Source: Ophiocordyceps camponoti-saundersi (nom. inval.) (Eukaryota > Ascomycota > Sordariomycetes > Hypocreales > Ophiocordycipitaceae). From it: a DNA stretch of 31,788 nt. Below the pieces are notes generated by a model. It was given only the letters and a program-made list of their open reading frames with translations. It was not told the origin of the DNA and made no database searches. Position numbers and translations under genes: made by a program. This document shows, piece by piece, positions 1-10,229 of the stretch. Positions within the stretch are counted from its first letter, which is position 1. Each line of letters starts with the position of its first letter. Where the stretch lies: contig PDHQ01000362.1 in NCBI GenBank assembly GCA_003339415.1, positions 1-31,788 on the forward strand. Direction: 5' to 3'.

Positions 1-1290
1 TTCTATCTTTTTATCTATAATAGCTTTAGGTTCGTATTCTTCTTCTAATACCGTAGTTTCGATATTTTCTTCTAATTTAGCATCTTTAGGTGCTTTTTCT
101 AGTAAGGAAATATAAAATACTAGATAAATAAACATTCCTTTAGGAAGCTTAAGCTTATAATTAAGGTTATTTAGCTTTTCTTCTATAAGGAAAGGTCCTA
201 ATTTTTTAAATTCCAAGGACTAATTAGGCCGTTTTATTTCTATATTTTTCTTTAATAAATAAACCTTATTATTTTTATTAAATAAGGGTTCTTTTTCGCG
301 TTTCTTATTATAATAATAACTAATTCTTTTAGCTATAAAATCTAATTCTGATTTTATATAAGAATATAGAGACTTAAGCTATTCGGTATTTAGAATAGCT
401 TTTTCGTTATTAGTTTTATCTAATAGTCCTAATCTATAGGCTTCCGGGTTAAATCCGTAATTCGCTATAGCGGGCGTTATTTTAATAGATTCCGATTCGG
501 CGGTATTATAAGCTAACTAAGCTATAGGTAGGTTTATTACCTAGTTATCTTATTCGTAATTAATATAAGCTCTAAGGTATTATTTTAAAGTCTAATTTAA
601 GCGTTCCGTAGCCCTGTTAGTTTTTAGGTAGAAAGCAGTACTTAATTTATACTTAGTTCCTAACCTAGATATAAGGCTAGTCTAGAATTTAGAATTAAAC
701 TTAGGGTCTCTATCGCTTATAATAACTTTAGGTAGGCCTCTATCTGCTACTATTATTCTTAAGAATAAATAGCTTAATTTTTTAGCAGATAAAGCCTTTA
801 TTATAGGTATAAAATAGCCGTATTTAGTTAATCTATTAGTTATAACTAGAATAGAATTATATTCCGTATTAGTTATAAGGTCTACTAATAAGGGTAGTTT
901 AACTATAAAATCTATAGCTATATTTTCCTAAGGTTATTCGGTAACTATTATAGGTTATAAAAATCCGTAAGGTTTATATCTTAAGGCTTTAGATTTATTA
1001 TAAATATTATAGTTTTTAATAACTTTAATAATAGCTTTTTTAAGGTTTTTCGTATTATAATAAGCTTTAATTCTATTATAAGTTTTTTATATTCCTTAAT
1101 AGCTATAAATAGGTAATTCGTAGAATTCTTTAACTATAGTTTCTACTATATTTAGAGGTATAAATAACTTCTCTTTTAAATAAGCTAAGTTATCTATCTA
1201 CTTAATATCTTTATAATCCTTAAAATTAGTATCTTTATAGGCTTCTTTTATTTATTTTAATATAGAATTATTAGCTTCTACTTTAAATAT
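1..1290 (-). pseudogene. Element 1 integrase with start of chromodomain (pol C-terminus, cut by left edge)
   Basis: The zinc-binding H2C2 region lies near 1080-1200, with at least two expected His read as Tyr (EFYELP, then IYSY). The catalytic core follows: first Asp in AIDFIVKLP (codon 910-912), second Asp in ISDRDPKF (codon 712-714), and Glu in ATERLN (codon 604-606). Second Asp and Glu are separated by exactly 35 residues, the D,D35E spacing of retroviral and Ty3 integrases, so the whole triad survives. Toward base 1 the translation EEYEPKAIIDKKI resembles the first strand of a chromodomain, which continues off the edge. Several in-frame TAG/TAA codons make it non-functional. Confidence 0.9.
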
Positions 1291-1329
1291 CGCGTTTAAG
1301 GTATTTTATTCTAAGTTTCCTTTATTATT

Positions 1330-1900
1330 TATTTTAAGGAAATTAGTTATTATAGGTATTATACCGGTATCTAAATCAGGTCTTTTACTAATAATATCGG
1401 CTCTTTTATTCTCACTTCCTTTTTTATATATAATTTCGTAATTATAATCGGTAAGGAATTTAGCCTACCTAATTTATCGGCTATTTAAGGTTTAACTTAT
1501 ACTAAAATAGCTTATATTTTTATAGTCGGTATAAATCCTTAATTTAAATTCGTTTCCTAATATATAGTACTTAAATTCTTTAATTATTTTAATAATAGCT
1601 AAAAATTCTTTATCGTAGATAGGATAATTAATTTCCGAATCTATTAGCTTTTTAGAATAGAAAGCTATAGGGTATAATATAGTATTATTTTCCTAGCTTA
1701 ATTAGGCTCCTATAGCGTAATTAGAAGCGTCGGTTTCTAAAATTAAAAGCTATTTCGAATTATAGGCTATTAATATAGGTGCTAAGATTAGCTTTTCTTT
1801 AAGGGAATTAAAAGCTATATTAGCTTCTTCGGTCTATTTAAAAGGTTCTTTTTTAGCTAATTTTATTACTACTAATATAGGAATAATTATATTAGAAAAG
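1330..1900 (-). pseudogene. Element 1 RNase H domain relic
   Basis: Minus-strand translation shows LETDASNYAIGA, with the first RNase H Asp kept (codon 1729-1731), then IYTDYKNISYF, where TDHKNL is the usual form and the His is now Tyr. The domain closes with KKGSENKRADIISKRPD, the typical Ty3 end of RNase H (G..N..AD..SR). All motifs sit in the pol frame and the acidic residues are intact. Stops are scattered between them. Boundaries are approximate because no residue-level alignment could be run. Confidence 0.88.
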
Positions 1901-1949
1901 TCTTTAATAAACCTTCTATAATAATTATAGTAACCTATAAATTGCTATA

Positions 1950-2720
1950 TATTTTTAATCGATTTAAGTATAAGCTAATCCTTTAAAGGTTTTAATTTAC
2001 TAGGGTCTATTTTAATATTATAAGGGGTTATAATAGTGCTTAGAAATTTAACTTCTTTAGAAAAGAATTCGCATTTCTTAGGATTAATATATAATTCGGC
2101 TTTCCGTAAGGCTTCTAATACCTTTTTTAGGTGAATTTTATATTCTTCTAAGGTATCTGAAAATATAATAATATCGTCTAAATAAGCCGTAGTAAATATA
2201 TCTAAATAATCTCTTAGAATATAATTAATACGTTTTTAAAAGGTAGCGGGGCTATTATATAGTCCTAAAGGTAATACTAAATATTCGTAGCTTCCGTATC
2301 TAGTTCCGAAGGCTATTTTATATTCGTCTCCTTCCGCTATTCGTATTTAGTAATAAGCTAGTTTTAAATCTAACTTAGTAAAATACTATTTCTAGCTTAA
2401 TCTATCTTTTAGTTTTATAATTAAAGGTATCGGTGTTCTATCTTTAATAGTATCGTTATTTAATTTTCGATAGTCGATTACGGGTCTTAATTTATCTTTT
2501 TCTTTACCCGATTTATTAGCAAATATAATAGGAGCTCTATAAGGACTTTTAGAAAGTCTTATATATCCCTTTTTAATTTATTCTTCTAGATATTCCTTTA
2601 ATACTTATAGTTATTTTTCGTTACTATTATAAATTCATATAAATCGCGGTTCCGAATTAGGCTTTAATTTAATTTCGTGATCCTATAGGCTTCTTTTAGG
2701 TAAGGTATTATCCGGGGGTT
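1950..2720 (-). pseudogene. Element 1 reverse transcriptase relic
   Basis: The minus strand gives LKEYLEE, then KKGYIRLSKSPYRAPIIFANKSG (the RT entry region), then FTKLDLKLAYY (motif A, KLDL..AY), then a palm motif reading TTAYLDDIIIFSDT with both catalytic Asp intact (codons at 2173-2178). The order and the YLDD box are diagnostic of a Ty3/gypsy reverse transcriptase. Several TAG codons interrupt it. The catalytic Asp pair escaped because its G bases are preceded by A and C here rather than T. Confidence 0.93.
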
Positions 2721-3372
2721 TTTTAAATATATCTAAGAATTCTTCTAGAATTTCTTTAGGTATTAATTTATAGCGTTCTAGTTTTTCTTTAGAATAAGAA
2801 GCTATTTCTTCCTTATAATCTACGCTAGAAATAGTAGCTAATATAGTAATAGTATAAGGCGTTTTACTATAAATTTTATTACTTTTAGCTTTATTATAAG
2901 GTTCTTGCTTATAATAATTATATTTATTTCTTATAGTAAATTTCTAATTATTATTAAAGAAATTTTTCCTTTCTTTAATTCTTTTAATCGAACTATTTTT
3001 ATTATTCGGGCTTCTCGCCTTTTTAAAATTTCTCAAGCTAAATCCTTTATAAAGATTTCCTAGGGCGTTATTAAACCTAGTATTCTCTTTTCTCTTATAA
3101 TTATAATTAGGTTAACTATTATTATAACTATTAATATTCGATCGTTTATTCTTATAGTAATCGTTTTTTGCAAATCTAGATTACTTATTTTTTACGCTCG
3201 ACTTACTTTTATTAGTACTTTTAGAAATCTTATAATAAGGCTTCTCACCGTTATTATAATTATACCTTCTTAGCTTTTTCCTTCTAGAATCCGTTCGATT
3301 ATCTTTACTAGTATTACTATTAGAAGCACTAGATATTAAATAATCGTCTATAAATTTAACTTAGCCGGTTTT

Positions 3373-3870
3373 CTAGTTAATTTGCGGATTATATTTATAA
3401 AGAAAAGGATAACCTAATATTATATCGTATTCTACTATTTTAAAAATATCGAAGGTATCGGTAAAGGTATAAGGTCTTATTTTAAATTTAAAGTGATTAG
3501 TTTCGTATAAAATTATTCCCTTATTAAACTGAAAATTAAATCCTTCGGCGTTTTTTACTATACTAGGCGTTTTCTTTTTTATATAGCTTAAGTTTAGATA
3601 TTTTACAGCTATAGGTAAAATATAATTACTAGCGGCTCCGCTATCTATAAAGGTAATTACTTCTTTTCCTTTATATCTTAAAGTAAAGGTTAGTCTAGAA
3701 ATAGGGATTTTAGTACTATCGGTTTTAATAATAATAGTATTAATACTTTGCAATTTAGGATAGTTAAAATAACGCCTTTCCGTTCCTAAATCCTTGCTAA
3801 AATCCTTATTCTTATTAGTTATACCTCTATTTACCCTTCTTAAATAGAGGCCTTCTCTTTTCCCTTAAGG
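3373..3870 (-). pseudogene. Element 1 retropepsin-like protease and its N-terminal lead
   Basis: A stop-free stretch of 126 codons (3373-3753) contains FIDSGAASNYI, the retropepsin active-site D-S-G with the hydrophobic-hydrophobic-D-S/T-G-A pattern, and further on YDIILGYPFLYKY, matching the ILG.P.L strand that closes the retropepsin fold. It is the longest open stretch in the RIP island. The same frame continues upstream to about 3,870 with coherent translation (ERRYFNYPKLQ), so the true domain begins before the first start-like codon at 3753, a TTG rather than an ATG. It is part of the Pol polyprotein in element 1 and not an independent gene, and its genome context is dead. Confidence 0.88.
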
Positions 3871-3879
3871 TTTTCCTAA

Positions 3880-5040
3880 AATTCCTTAAGCTACGTTAGG
3901 AAATCCCACCTTCCGGGACTATTTTCCTCGGTAGGGGATTCGCTTCCTATAGGTCTTTTCGTTAATAATTTCCTTATAGAAGTAATTATAGCCTAAATAG
4001 TATCTAATTCGATACTAAGAATTCGAGGTCGAAAATCGTAGTTATTTCCCTTATTTTCCTTAAAAATCCTATAATTAGTTTCCCTATCGAGAAGGAATTC
4101 TATTTCTTTAATAAAAAATCTTTCGTCGATAAAGCCGGCTTCCTTATAAAAGGTCGGTAAGGACGGGTAATAATTAACGTTTTATTTTTCTTATAAGTAA
4201 AAATCGCAGTCCTTATCGTAGTAAAATTACTAGCTAAGATTATAGTGCGCTTACTTATACTTATCGAAGAATTCTTCTAAGTAGCTTAAGTGCTAAAATA
4301 ATTCGTTATAAGGAAGGCAACCGTTATTTTTCTAATCTTCGAATTTTTTTAAAATTAGTTCCTTTATTTTAATAAAATACTATATTTTTTCGTCTTCTTC
4401 TTCACTATCGGTTTCGATAGTATAAAGATGTTCTGCCGTAAGAAGGGGTAATTCTTCTTCTTCCTTCTTAATTTTATCTTCCGGAATAAGGCTATCCTCT
4501 CTTCCTAGGATAGGTTCGTAGTTTTCCCTTATTCCGTTAAAGTTATTAATATAGTCGTTAAGACTAAGGGTCGAAATAGAGTCTTCTAAAAGGCTATACT
4601 AGCTAGGTAGGTTAGAATAATAAGGAATCGGTTCGATTCCTTTTTCTCGTACTGCAAATTATTCTTTCGTAACCTACTTATAAGCTTTATAAGGGTTATT
4701 TTTACCTAGTAGGTAAAACTCTCCTCCGGAATCGAATTCCGTACTAACTTCTAAAGGGCTTATAAGCTCTAGAGGCTTCTTCGTATTCCTAACCGTATTC
4801 TAGCCGTCTAGGAATAGCGTATTAGCTATAAGTTCCGGGTTATACTATTATCTTAGTTCTTCTCGGAATTCGTAAGCCTCTCGGTCTATATTATCCTCTT
4901 TCGTTAGTAGTTTAAATTTCGTACTATAAATAGCACTCCGTTTCTTCCTATTTAGGCCTAGCGTGTTATAATTAGTAGCTAGGTAGGAAGAAATAACGTT
5001 AATCGTCTTACTATTCGTAAAAGAGGTTTTTCCTATTCCT
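3880..5040 (-). pseudogene. Element 1 acidic coding spacer between zinc knuckle and protease
   Basis: This stretch reads through in the gag frame with only scattered RIP-type stops. From 4733 downward there is a coherent translation including FDSGGEFYLLGKNNPY, REDSLIPEDKIKKEEEELPL and an acidic run ETDSEEEDEK. Its frame is that of the zinc knuckle and differs from the protease frame, so it is probably a C-terminal extension of Gag. The gag-to-pol junction must fall roughly between 4,280 and 3,870. I recognise no domain in it; function unknown. Confidence 0.6.
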
Positions 5041-5830
5041 TTTCCTTTTCCTTATTTTTTAAAGTAGTTTTTTAAAATATAGCTTTCTTTATTATAAAAG
5101 AAGTAGATAATAGGCTTCGAGGATACTATATCTAGATCTATAAGGTCTCCTCGATTAGCGTAATTTTTCTTATATTTTTTATTACCTTTATTAATATAAG
5201 AAGAGGTATTTTTACTTCCTTATTTTTGCTACTTTCTTTCGAAGAGTCGATCGTTAATTTTAATAGTAGAAGCTATATAAGTAAATAGCTCTTTAGGTCT
5301 ATCTTGCTTATATAATTCGTCTTTAACTTCGTCTTTTAGTCCTTCGTAAAAAATAGCTATAAGGGCTTCGTCTTCCTAGTCTAACTTACTAGTTATTTAT
5401 CGAAATTTAGCAGCGTAGCTAGAAGCAGCCCCTTTTTGCCGTAAGGTTCGTAATTTATACTCTATAGTTCTTACTTCGTCTTACTAGCCGAAAACTTCCC
5501 GTAGTTTTTCTTCGAATTAATCGAAGCTAGCAAAAATAAGCTCCGTTTCTTCTTCCCTATTATCCGTAAGTCCTAAATAATTCCTTAGTATAGGTTTAAA
5601 CTAGTCTAAAGCTATACCTTTTAAGTAAGTAGAAGTATAAATTACCTTTATAGGTTCGTTATAAAAGGCGGAAGAATAGAGCCTAAAATAAGCTCTAATA
5701 TTAGTTAAGAACGCTTATAAATCGTTATCTTTCCCGCTAAAGTATTTAGGTCTCGGGACCTTACTAATATTTATAATAGGTCTAGGATTAGTAGCAGTAT
5801 AGGGGGGTGCAGGGGAGGTTATATTAGATA
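5041..5830 (-). pseudogene. Element 1 Gag with mutated zinc knuckle
   Basis: The translation begins near NISKVPRPKYFSGKDNDL, followed by AFLTNIRAYF and LKGIALD, the conserved start of retrotransposon Gag proteins (G..A..W region). Later come DEVRTIEYKLRTLRQKG and ALIAIFYEGLKDEVKDEL, also typical of this family. The zinc knuckle near 5064-5105 has the exact C-x2-C-x4-H-x4-C spacing, but all four ligand positions are Tyr codons (5103-5105, 5094-5096, 5079-5081, 5064-5066 on the minus strand). Gag would form the particle and bind element RNA; this copy could do neither. Confidence 0.9.
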
Positions 5831-6430
5831 TATTATATACTACTAGGTAGCGCCGCTTATTTCCTAATTAGGAAAGAAAAAAGTAGATTTTTACCTTTTA
5901 TTTCCGTGGAGATATATACGATTAAAAAAGTACTATTTTTCTATTTTTCTATTTTTCTAGGAAAGGAATTCTTTAGCATACTCTCTTCTTATTCTTCGTA
6001 CTTATAGGGCAGTTATAGTAGTAAAGAAGCTTTTAACGTGTTACGGATCGTACCCGTAATTACCTAATCTTACCCGTAGCCCTTAATCTAAGCTTCTAAA
6101 GGTAAAGAGAAAAGGAGTAATAAGAAGGTAAGGGGCTTTACTTACTTTAACCGGGCAGTAGGTAGCCGGAATAAGAAATTCACAAAGTATAAATAAGTAA
6201 GAACTTCCTAAATAGGAATATCTTATAAGGCAGGGGAAGGTTATAGAGAGTAGGCTTTTAAGGTGCAAATTATTTAGATTAAAAGCTTAGAGAAGAAGGA
6301 AAGGAAAAACCCTTTAAGGGAAGGAAGCCTTCCTTTTATAGTTTTCCTTCTCTAAGAAACTATCTAATTATATAAGCTAGCTAGAAAGCTATAAAATACC
6401 GTAGAAGCTTTATATTATAAATATACTAAC
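5831..6430. other. Untranslated leader/LTR zone at 5' end of element 1 (boundaries unresolved)
   Basis: No protein homology is visible. The plus strand has TGTTACGG at 6039, which reads CCGTAACA on the minus strand. A TGTTAC..GTAACA terminus is common in fungal gypsy LTRs, so this could be the inner end of element 1's 5' LTR, leaving a leader of about 200 bases before gag. An imperfect inverted repeat lies near 6287-6357 (arms CTTAGAGAAG.. and ..CTTCTCTAAG). No matching LTR copy is inside the window, so the call is tentative. A 61-codon open frame at 6083-6268 (minus) has no family features. Confidence 0.35.
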
Positions 6431-6657
6431 GAATAGAATAGCTTTGTCTTATTCTATTTGCTTCTATCATATTCTTTTACTTTGAAATTAACCTTTAATT
6501 TTAAATCTACTATATTCCTTAGCGAATAGAATAGCTTTATCTTATTCTATTTACTTCTATTATATTCTTTTACTTTAAAATTAACCTTTAATTTTAAATC
6601 TACTATATTCCTTAGCGAATAGAATAGCTTTATCTTATTCTATTTCCTTCTATTAGT
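6431..6657. repeat. 93-bp tandem repeat, about 2.4 copies, with RIP-type differences
   Basis: Copies run 6431-6523, 6524-6616 and a partial third 6617 to about 6657. Copies 1 and 2 differ at exactly four positions (6446, 6460, 6468 and 6484 in copy 1). At each, copy 1 has the C or G of a CA/TG dinucleotide and copy 2 has T or A. The third copy matches copy 2 at the sites it covers and then diverges, with one transversion. Confidence 0.95.
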
Positions 6658-6900
6658 TTCTAGGTTAATAATAAATTATAATAGATAATTCTTTATTTAT
6701 AATAACTAATATTTCTTTCCGTTCTTAACCGTCTCTAACTGTTCTTCTTATCCTAGGAATTTTATTCGTTATTCTTATCTTTATTATCTTATCTTATTAT
6801 CCGGTATTTAACCTTCCGAGGTTTAGCCGTAACTTAAATACTAGATACTAGTATTTTTACTTTATTATATAAATTATATTATTAAGCCGTTTATATAATA
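6658..6900. other. AT-rich region upstream of element 2 gag, possible 5' LTR tail or leader
   Basis: No coding signal is seen. A block near 6687-6712 (CTTTATTTATAATA followed by CTAATATT) resembles one near 11970-11993 downstream of element 2, as expected if both belong to LTR copies, but the match is short and AT-rich. Boundaries of the LTR could not be fixed. Confidence 0.3.
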
Positions 6901-6939
6901 AATACTGCTTATATAATAAGATAGTTTCTTTTAACTAGT

Positions 6940-7600
6940 ATTTATATCCTAGATTATTATAAATAAGATAACCTTTTAAAATAAGTAAGACTAGATAAGT
7001 ATATTATTCCGCGTATTAGAAGGGAAGGCCCGTAAACTCTTAGAAACTTAATATAACTTAGAGGAACGCCCCTTTTCCGGATTAGCTAAAATAGTCTAAT
7101 ATTTAGAGTCTGCTTACGGAAATCCTAATAAATTTGCTAAGGCTATAAACCGACTTCGTAGACTAAATTTCTTATTAATAGGTAAGTAGGAAATTTAGAA
7201 GTTCCTCGCGGAGTTCGATTACCTCGTAGCTAAGACCTAAGTTCCCCTAGCCTAGATTAAGTATATACTCTAAGATTATCTACCCGCTAATCTTAACCTA
7301 AGCTTTTTTACGAAGGCTAAAAATTTACGTATAACGTATAAGAAATTCTACGAGTATATAAAAAACGCTATATTCTGCCGAAAGAAGGAGTTAACTTATC
7401 GGGAGTTTTCTCGTAAAAGCTAGGCAGGTAAAAAGGTTACCTCGGAAAAGTAAAAGAAGATTATAATTATAACCTCTCGCTAGAAAAGCTAAGCTTTTAG
7501 TAAGAGCGAGAAGAAAGTTTACTAGGAAAACGGCACTTATTTTATCTATAGAAAGAAGGGCTATATAGCTAAGGACTACCCCGACTAATAGAAGATAGGG
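6940..7600 (+). pseudogene. Element 2 Gag with mutated zinc knuckle
   Basis: Translation in the gag frame shows ILFRVLEGKARKLLE, NLEERPFSGLAKIV, YLESAYGNPNKFAKAINRLRRLN and KFLAEFDYLVAK, the usual Ty3 Gag blocks (the YGDPN-like motif now has Asn). The zinc knuckle at 7538-7579 reads Tyr at all four C-x2-C-x4-H-x4-C ligand positions (codons 7538-7540, 7547-7549, 7562-7564, 7577-7579). Numerous TAG/TAA codons interrupt the frame. Confidence 0.88.
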
Positions 7601-8690
7601 AGAGTTCGTAAAGTTTAGATACCTTTACCTAACTTCGTTTAGTTAGATAACTCTAATTTAGGAAAAAAGTAAGATTATTATAAGGCTCCTTAATAGTCTT
7701 AAAAATATTACGTATAAGATAGAAAGTAAGAGAGTCGTTTACTATTAATAGTTAAGTTTAAATTAATAGTATAGCTTTTCGTGCTTTTACTTTATATAAT
7801 ATTAAAATAGACGCCTATTTTTTAGTTAGTTATTATTTCGCGAAGTAAGTAATAAAGCGCCTAGGCGCTAAGCTTATCCCCGTCTATCTTATCCCCCTTA
7901 TTAATTTCTAAGGCTATTAAGCTAGCTTAGTTTATAAATACCTAATTATTACTTTAGTAATTAATAAATAGTATTTTCCGTAGGAAATCTACTAAGTAAC
8001 TAACTACGCTTAGGATCTCTTTATTAGCTTTTTTTAGATAGCGGAGAAGAAGTTATTACTTAATTACGCGGCCTAGAAACTAGTTTAGCTAGATAACTTA
8101 CCCGCCCTTACTAAATACTCGCCCTCGATCTTCTTACCTAAGAAGCCCTTTTTTAACGGAAATCTAAACCCGGCTATCTAAGCGGATACTAAGCGCTAGA
8201 ACCGCCTTCTCCGTTAGGATAAGCGTAAGTATCGGATCTTTTAACGCTTATAAAGGAAGAAAGACTTCGTATAGCTTACGAAGGAAAAGAAGCTAGCTTA
8301 AACCTCGACTAAGGATAACTAAGATACCGATAATATTAATAAAGATACTCTAAGAGAGTAACTTATCTGCTAAGTTTAATAAAACTCTCGCTATAAGCGA
8401 TAGGAAGAAATAACCCCGTTAATACCTTAGATACTTATAAAATTAGAAGATAACGATAATAACCTAATTACGATTACGAAGCTAAGCTTAGCTAGCCGTA
8501 TATACGTAAGATAGGAAATCCTATTTCCTTAAGGTAAAAAACTTAAGTATATTGCTTACGTATATAGTATAATTCCTCTAGCTTTTACGTATTTTAAAAA
8601 ATTCTTTAGTAAGAAGGAAGCTTATATTTTAGCTTATCCCCGGCTTAGCTACGATATAACCTTAAAACTTAAAAAGCCCCTAAACTTAGT
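7601..8690 (+). other. Element 2 gag-pol junction and protease region, no motif recognised
   Basis: By position this stretch should hold the protease and the N-terminal lead to RT. I could not identify a D-S/T-G active site with confidence, either because RIP altered it or because the frame was not resolved. It has the same CA/TG-poor composition as the rest of the island. Confidence 0.4.
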
Positions 8691-8699
8691 AAGACCCCT

Positions 8700-9350
8700 T
8701 TTTTATAAAATATTAGTAAAATACTTACCCTTAGAAAAGGAGACTATTAACTACTTACTTAAGATTAGTTTTATTAAGCTAGATACTAGCCCTTACGCCG
8801 CCTCTATTCTTTTCGCCCTAAAGCTATACTTAATAGCTTAACGCTTTTATATTAATTACCGATAGATAAATAACTACTTAAAAAGTTAGATTTTGCCCGC
8901 TCCCTTCCTAGAAAATACCGCGTTTAGCTACTAAGAGGCGAAACGGTTCTCGAAAATTAACGTTATTTAAGCATTTTACTATCTCTATCTTAACCCTAAC
9001 TTTAAGTACTTTACGGCTTTCTATATAAGGTTTAGTATATTCCGTTAGCTTATTTTTCTATTCGGCCTTAAGGTAAGACTTATATAATTCTAAAACTTTA
9101 TTAACGCTTAACTTTATAATCTTTTTAATTACTACGTAAATGCGTACGCTAATAACGTATTAATTTACTCGAATAGCGAAAAAGAGGAATATTAGAAGAA
9201 ATACTAAGAAATAATCTAACGCTTATACTAAGCGAACTTATAAGGGGATATCCGGAAATCGAGGTTTAATATTACTAAAGTTAACTACCTTAATATAATA
9301 TTATACGTAAGCTAAGAAATAAGCGTAAACCTCCGTAAAATATAAGCAAT
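8700..9350 (+). pseudogene. Element 2 reverse transcriptase relic with catalytic Asp pair lost
   Basis: The RT entry region reads PLEKETINYLLKISFIKLDTSPYAASILFALK and aligns by eye to the Ty3 pattern ending in SP..SPILF..K. The palm motif at 9133-9177 reads YVNAYANNVLIYSNSE, the position of the Y.DD box with both Asp now Asn (codons 9151-9156). Each change is a G to A that fits TG to TA. Stops are frequent. Confidence 0.9.
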
Positions 9351-9479
9351 CTAAGATTAGAAATTTAAAGATTTTTAAGATTATAAAGCTATCCGCTTAT
9401 TCGTAGGATTTTATAACTTTATTAGGATTTTCTATTACTATATTAGTACTACCGCGGAACTTTTAAACTATTTTCTAAA

Positions 9480-9960
9480 AAAAGATATTACCTTTAAGCT
9501 CGGACTAAAATAGAAGGAGGCTTTTAATAAGATAAAGGAACTAGCTACGTAAGCCCCAGTGCTTACTTTCTTCTATCTTAAACTCCTAACCTAGCTTAAA
9601 ACTAACGCCTCTTAAAACGCTACCGCTAATATACTTTAGTAATAGCAAAATAACTAGGCGTAAAAGCCGATAAGCTTTTTCTTAAAAACGATAAACCTAG
9701 CTAAATATATATACCCGATCTAAGACCGCGAACTTCTCGCTATTATATAAAGTTTTAAGTATTTTTACCCGGAATTACTTAGTTAGAAGTTCGATATAAT
9801 TACGAATTATAAGGCCTTAGTTTACTTTACGATAAAAAGATTACTTTCTATCTACTAAGTCTAATAATCTAATTTCCTTATTTAGTTTAATATCCGTTTC
9901 TTATATTAATTTAGCTAATTAAATATAGCTACTAATACCCTTTTATATAAAATAGCTAAG
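9480..9960 (+). pseudogene. Element 2 RNase H relic with altered acidic residues
   Basis: The translation KEAFNKIKELAT, then APVLTFF, leads to LKTNASQ-like sequence, where the family has TDAS; the Asp is now Asn (codon 9604-9606). Downstream DRELLAII, FKYFYPELL and TNYKALVYFTIKRLL match the E.LA....K.WR.YL and TDHKAL.YF blocks, with Asp to Asn and His to Tyr. The domain is recognisable but cannot be active. Confidence 0.88.
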
Positions 9961-10229
9961 CTTCTAACTATAAAAGCTTATAAGAAAGAGGAAAGGACGC
10001 TTATAATAATTTTTTTAGAAAACCTTAGATTTAAAATCCTAACCCTAACCCCTATAATTACCTTAGTCCGCCTTAGAGAAGATTTTACCTTATTAGGAGT
10101 AGAGTTAGTATAACTAATCTAAGAGGAGAACGTAAGCTAAGATCTCGGATTCTACGGTAACCTCTTAGTTATTCCTAAGTAGGATAGTTAGAAAAGGCTT
10201 TTCCTTTATATTACCTTAATTCGGAATAT

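Larger units (their letters stand above)
1..5850 (-). mobile_element. RIP-degraded Ty3/gypsy LTR retrotransposon, element 1 (left end outside window)
   Basis: Read on the minus strand, conceptual translation gives, in order, a retrotransposon Gag with zinc knuckle, an acidic spacer, an aspartic protease, reverse transcriptase, RNase H, integrase and the first residues of a chromodomain at the left edge. This is the PR-RT-RH-IN order of Ty3/gypsy elements, and the chromodomain start suggests a chromovirus. Translation is interrupted by many TAG/TAA codons at sites expected from CAG, CAA or TGG, yet from about 3,870 down to base 604 pol stays in one frame, so substitutions rather than indels killed it. 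Gag and spacer lie in another frame, with pol at -1 relative to gag. The 3' end and 3' LTR lie outside the window. Confidence 0.93.

Noticed and set aside
6083..6268. 61-codon open frame in the zone between the elements
   Set aside because: Short, hydrophobic by composition only, with no family motif; likely chance in the LTR or leader zone.
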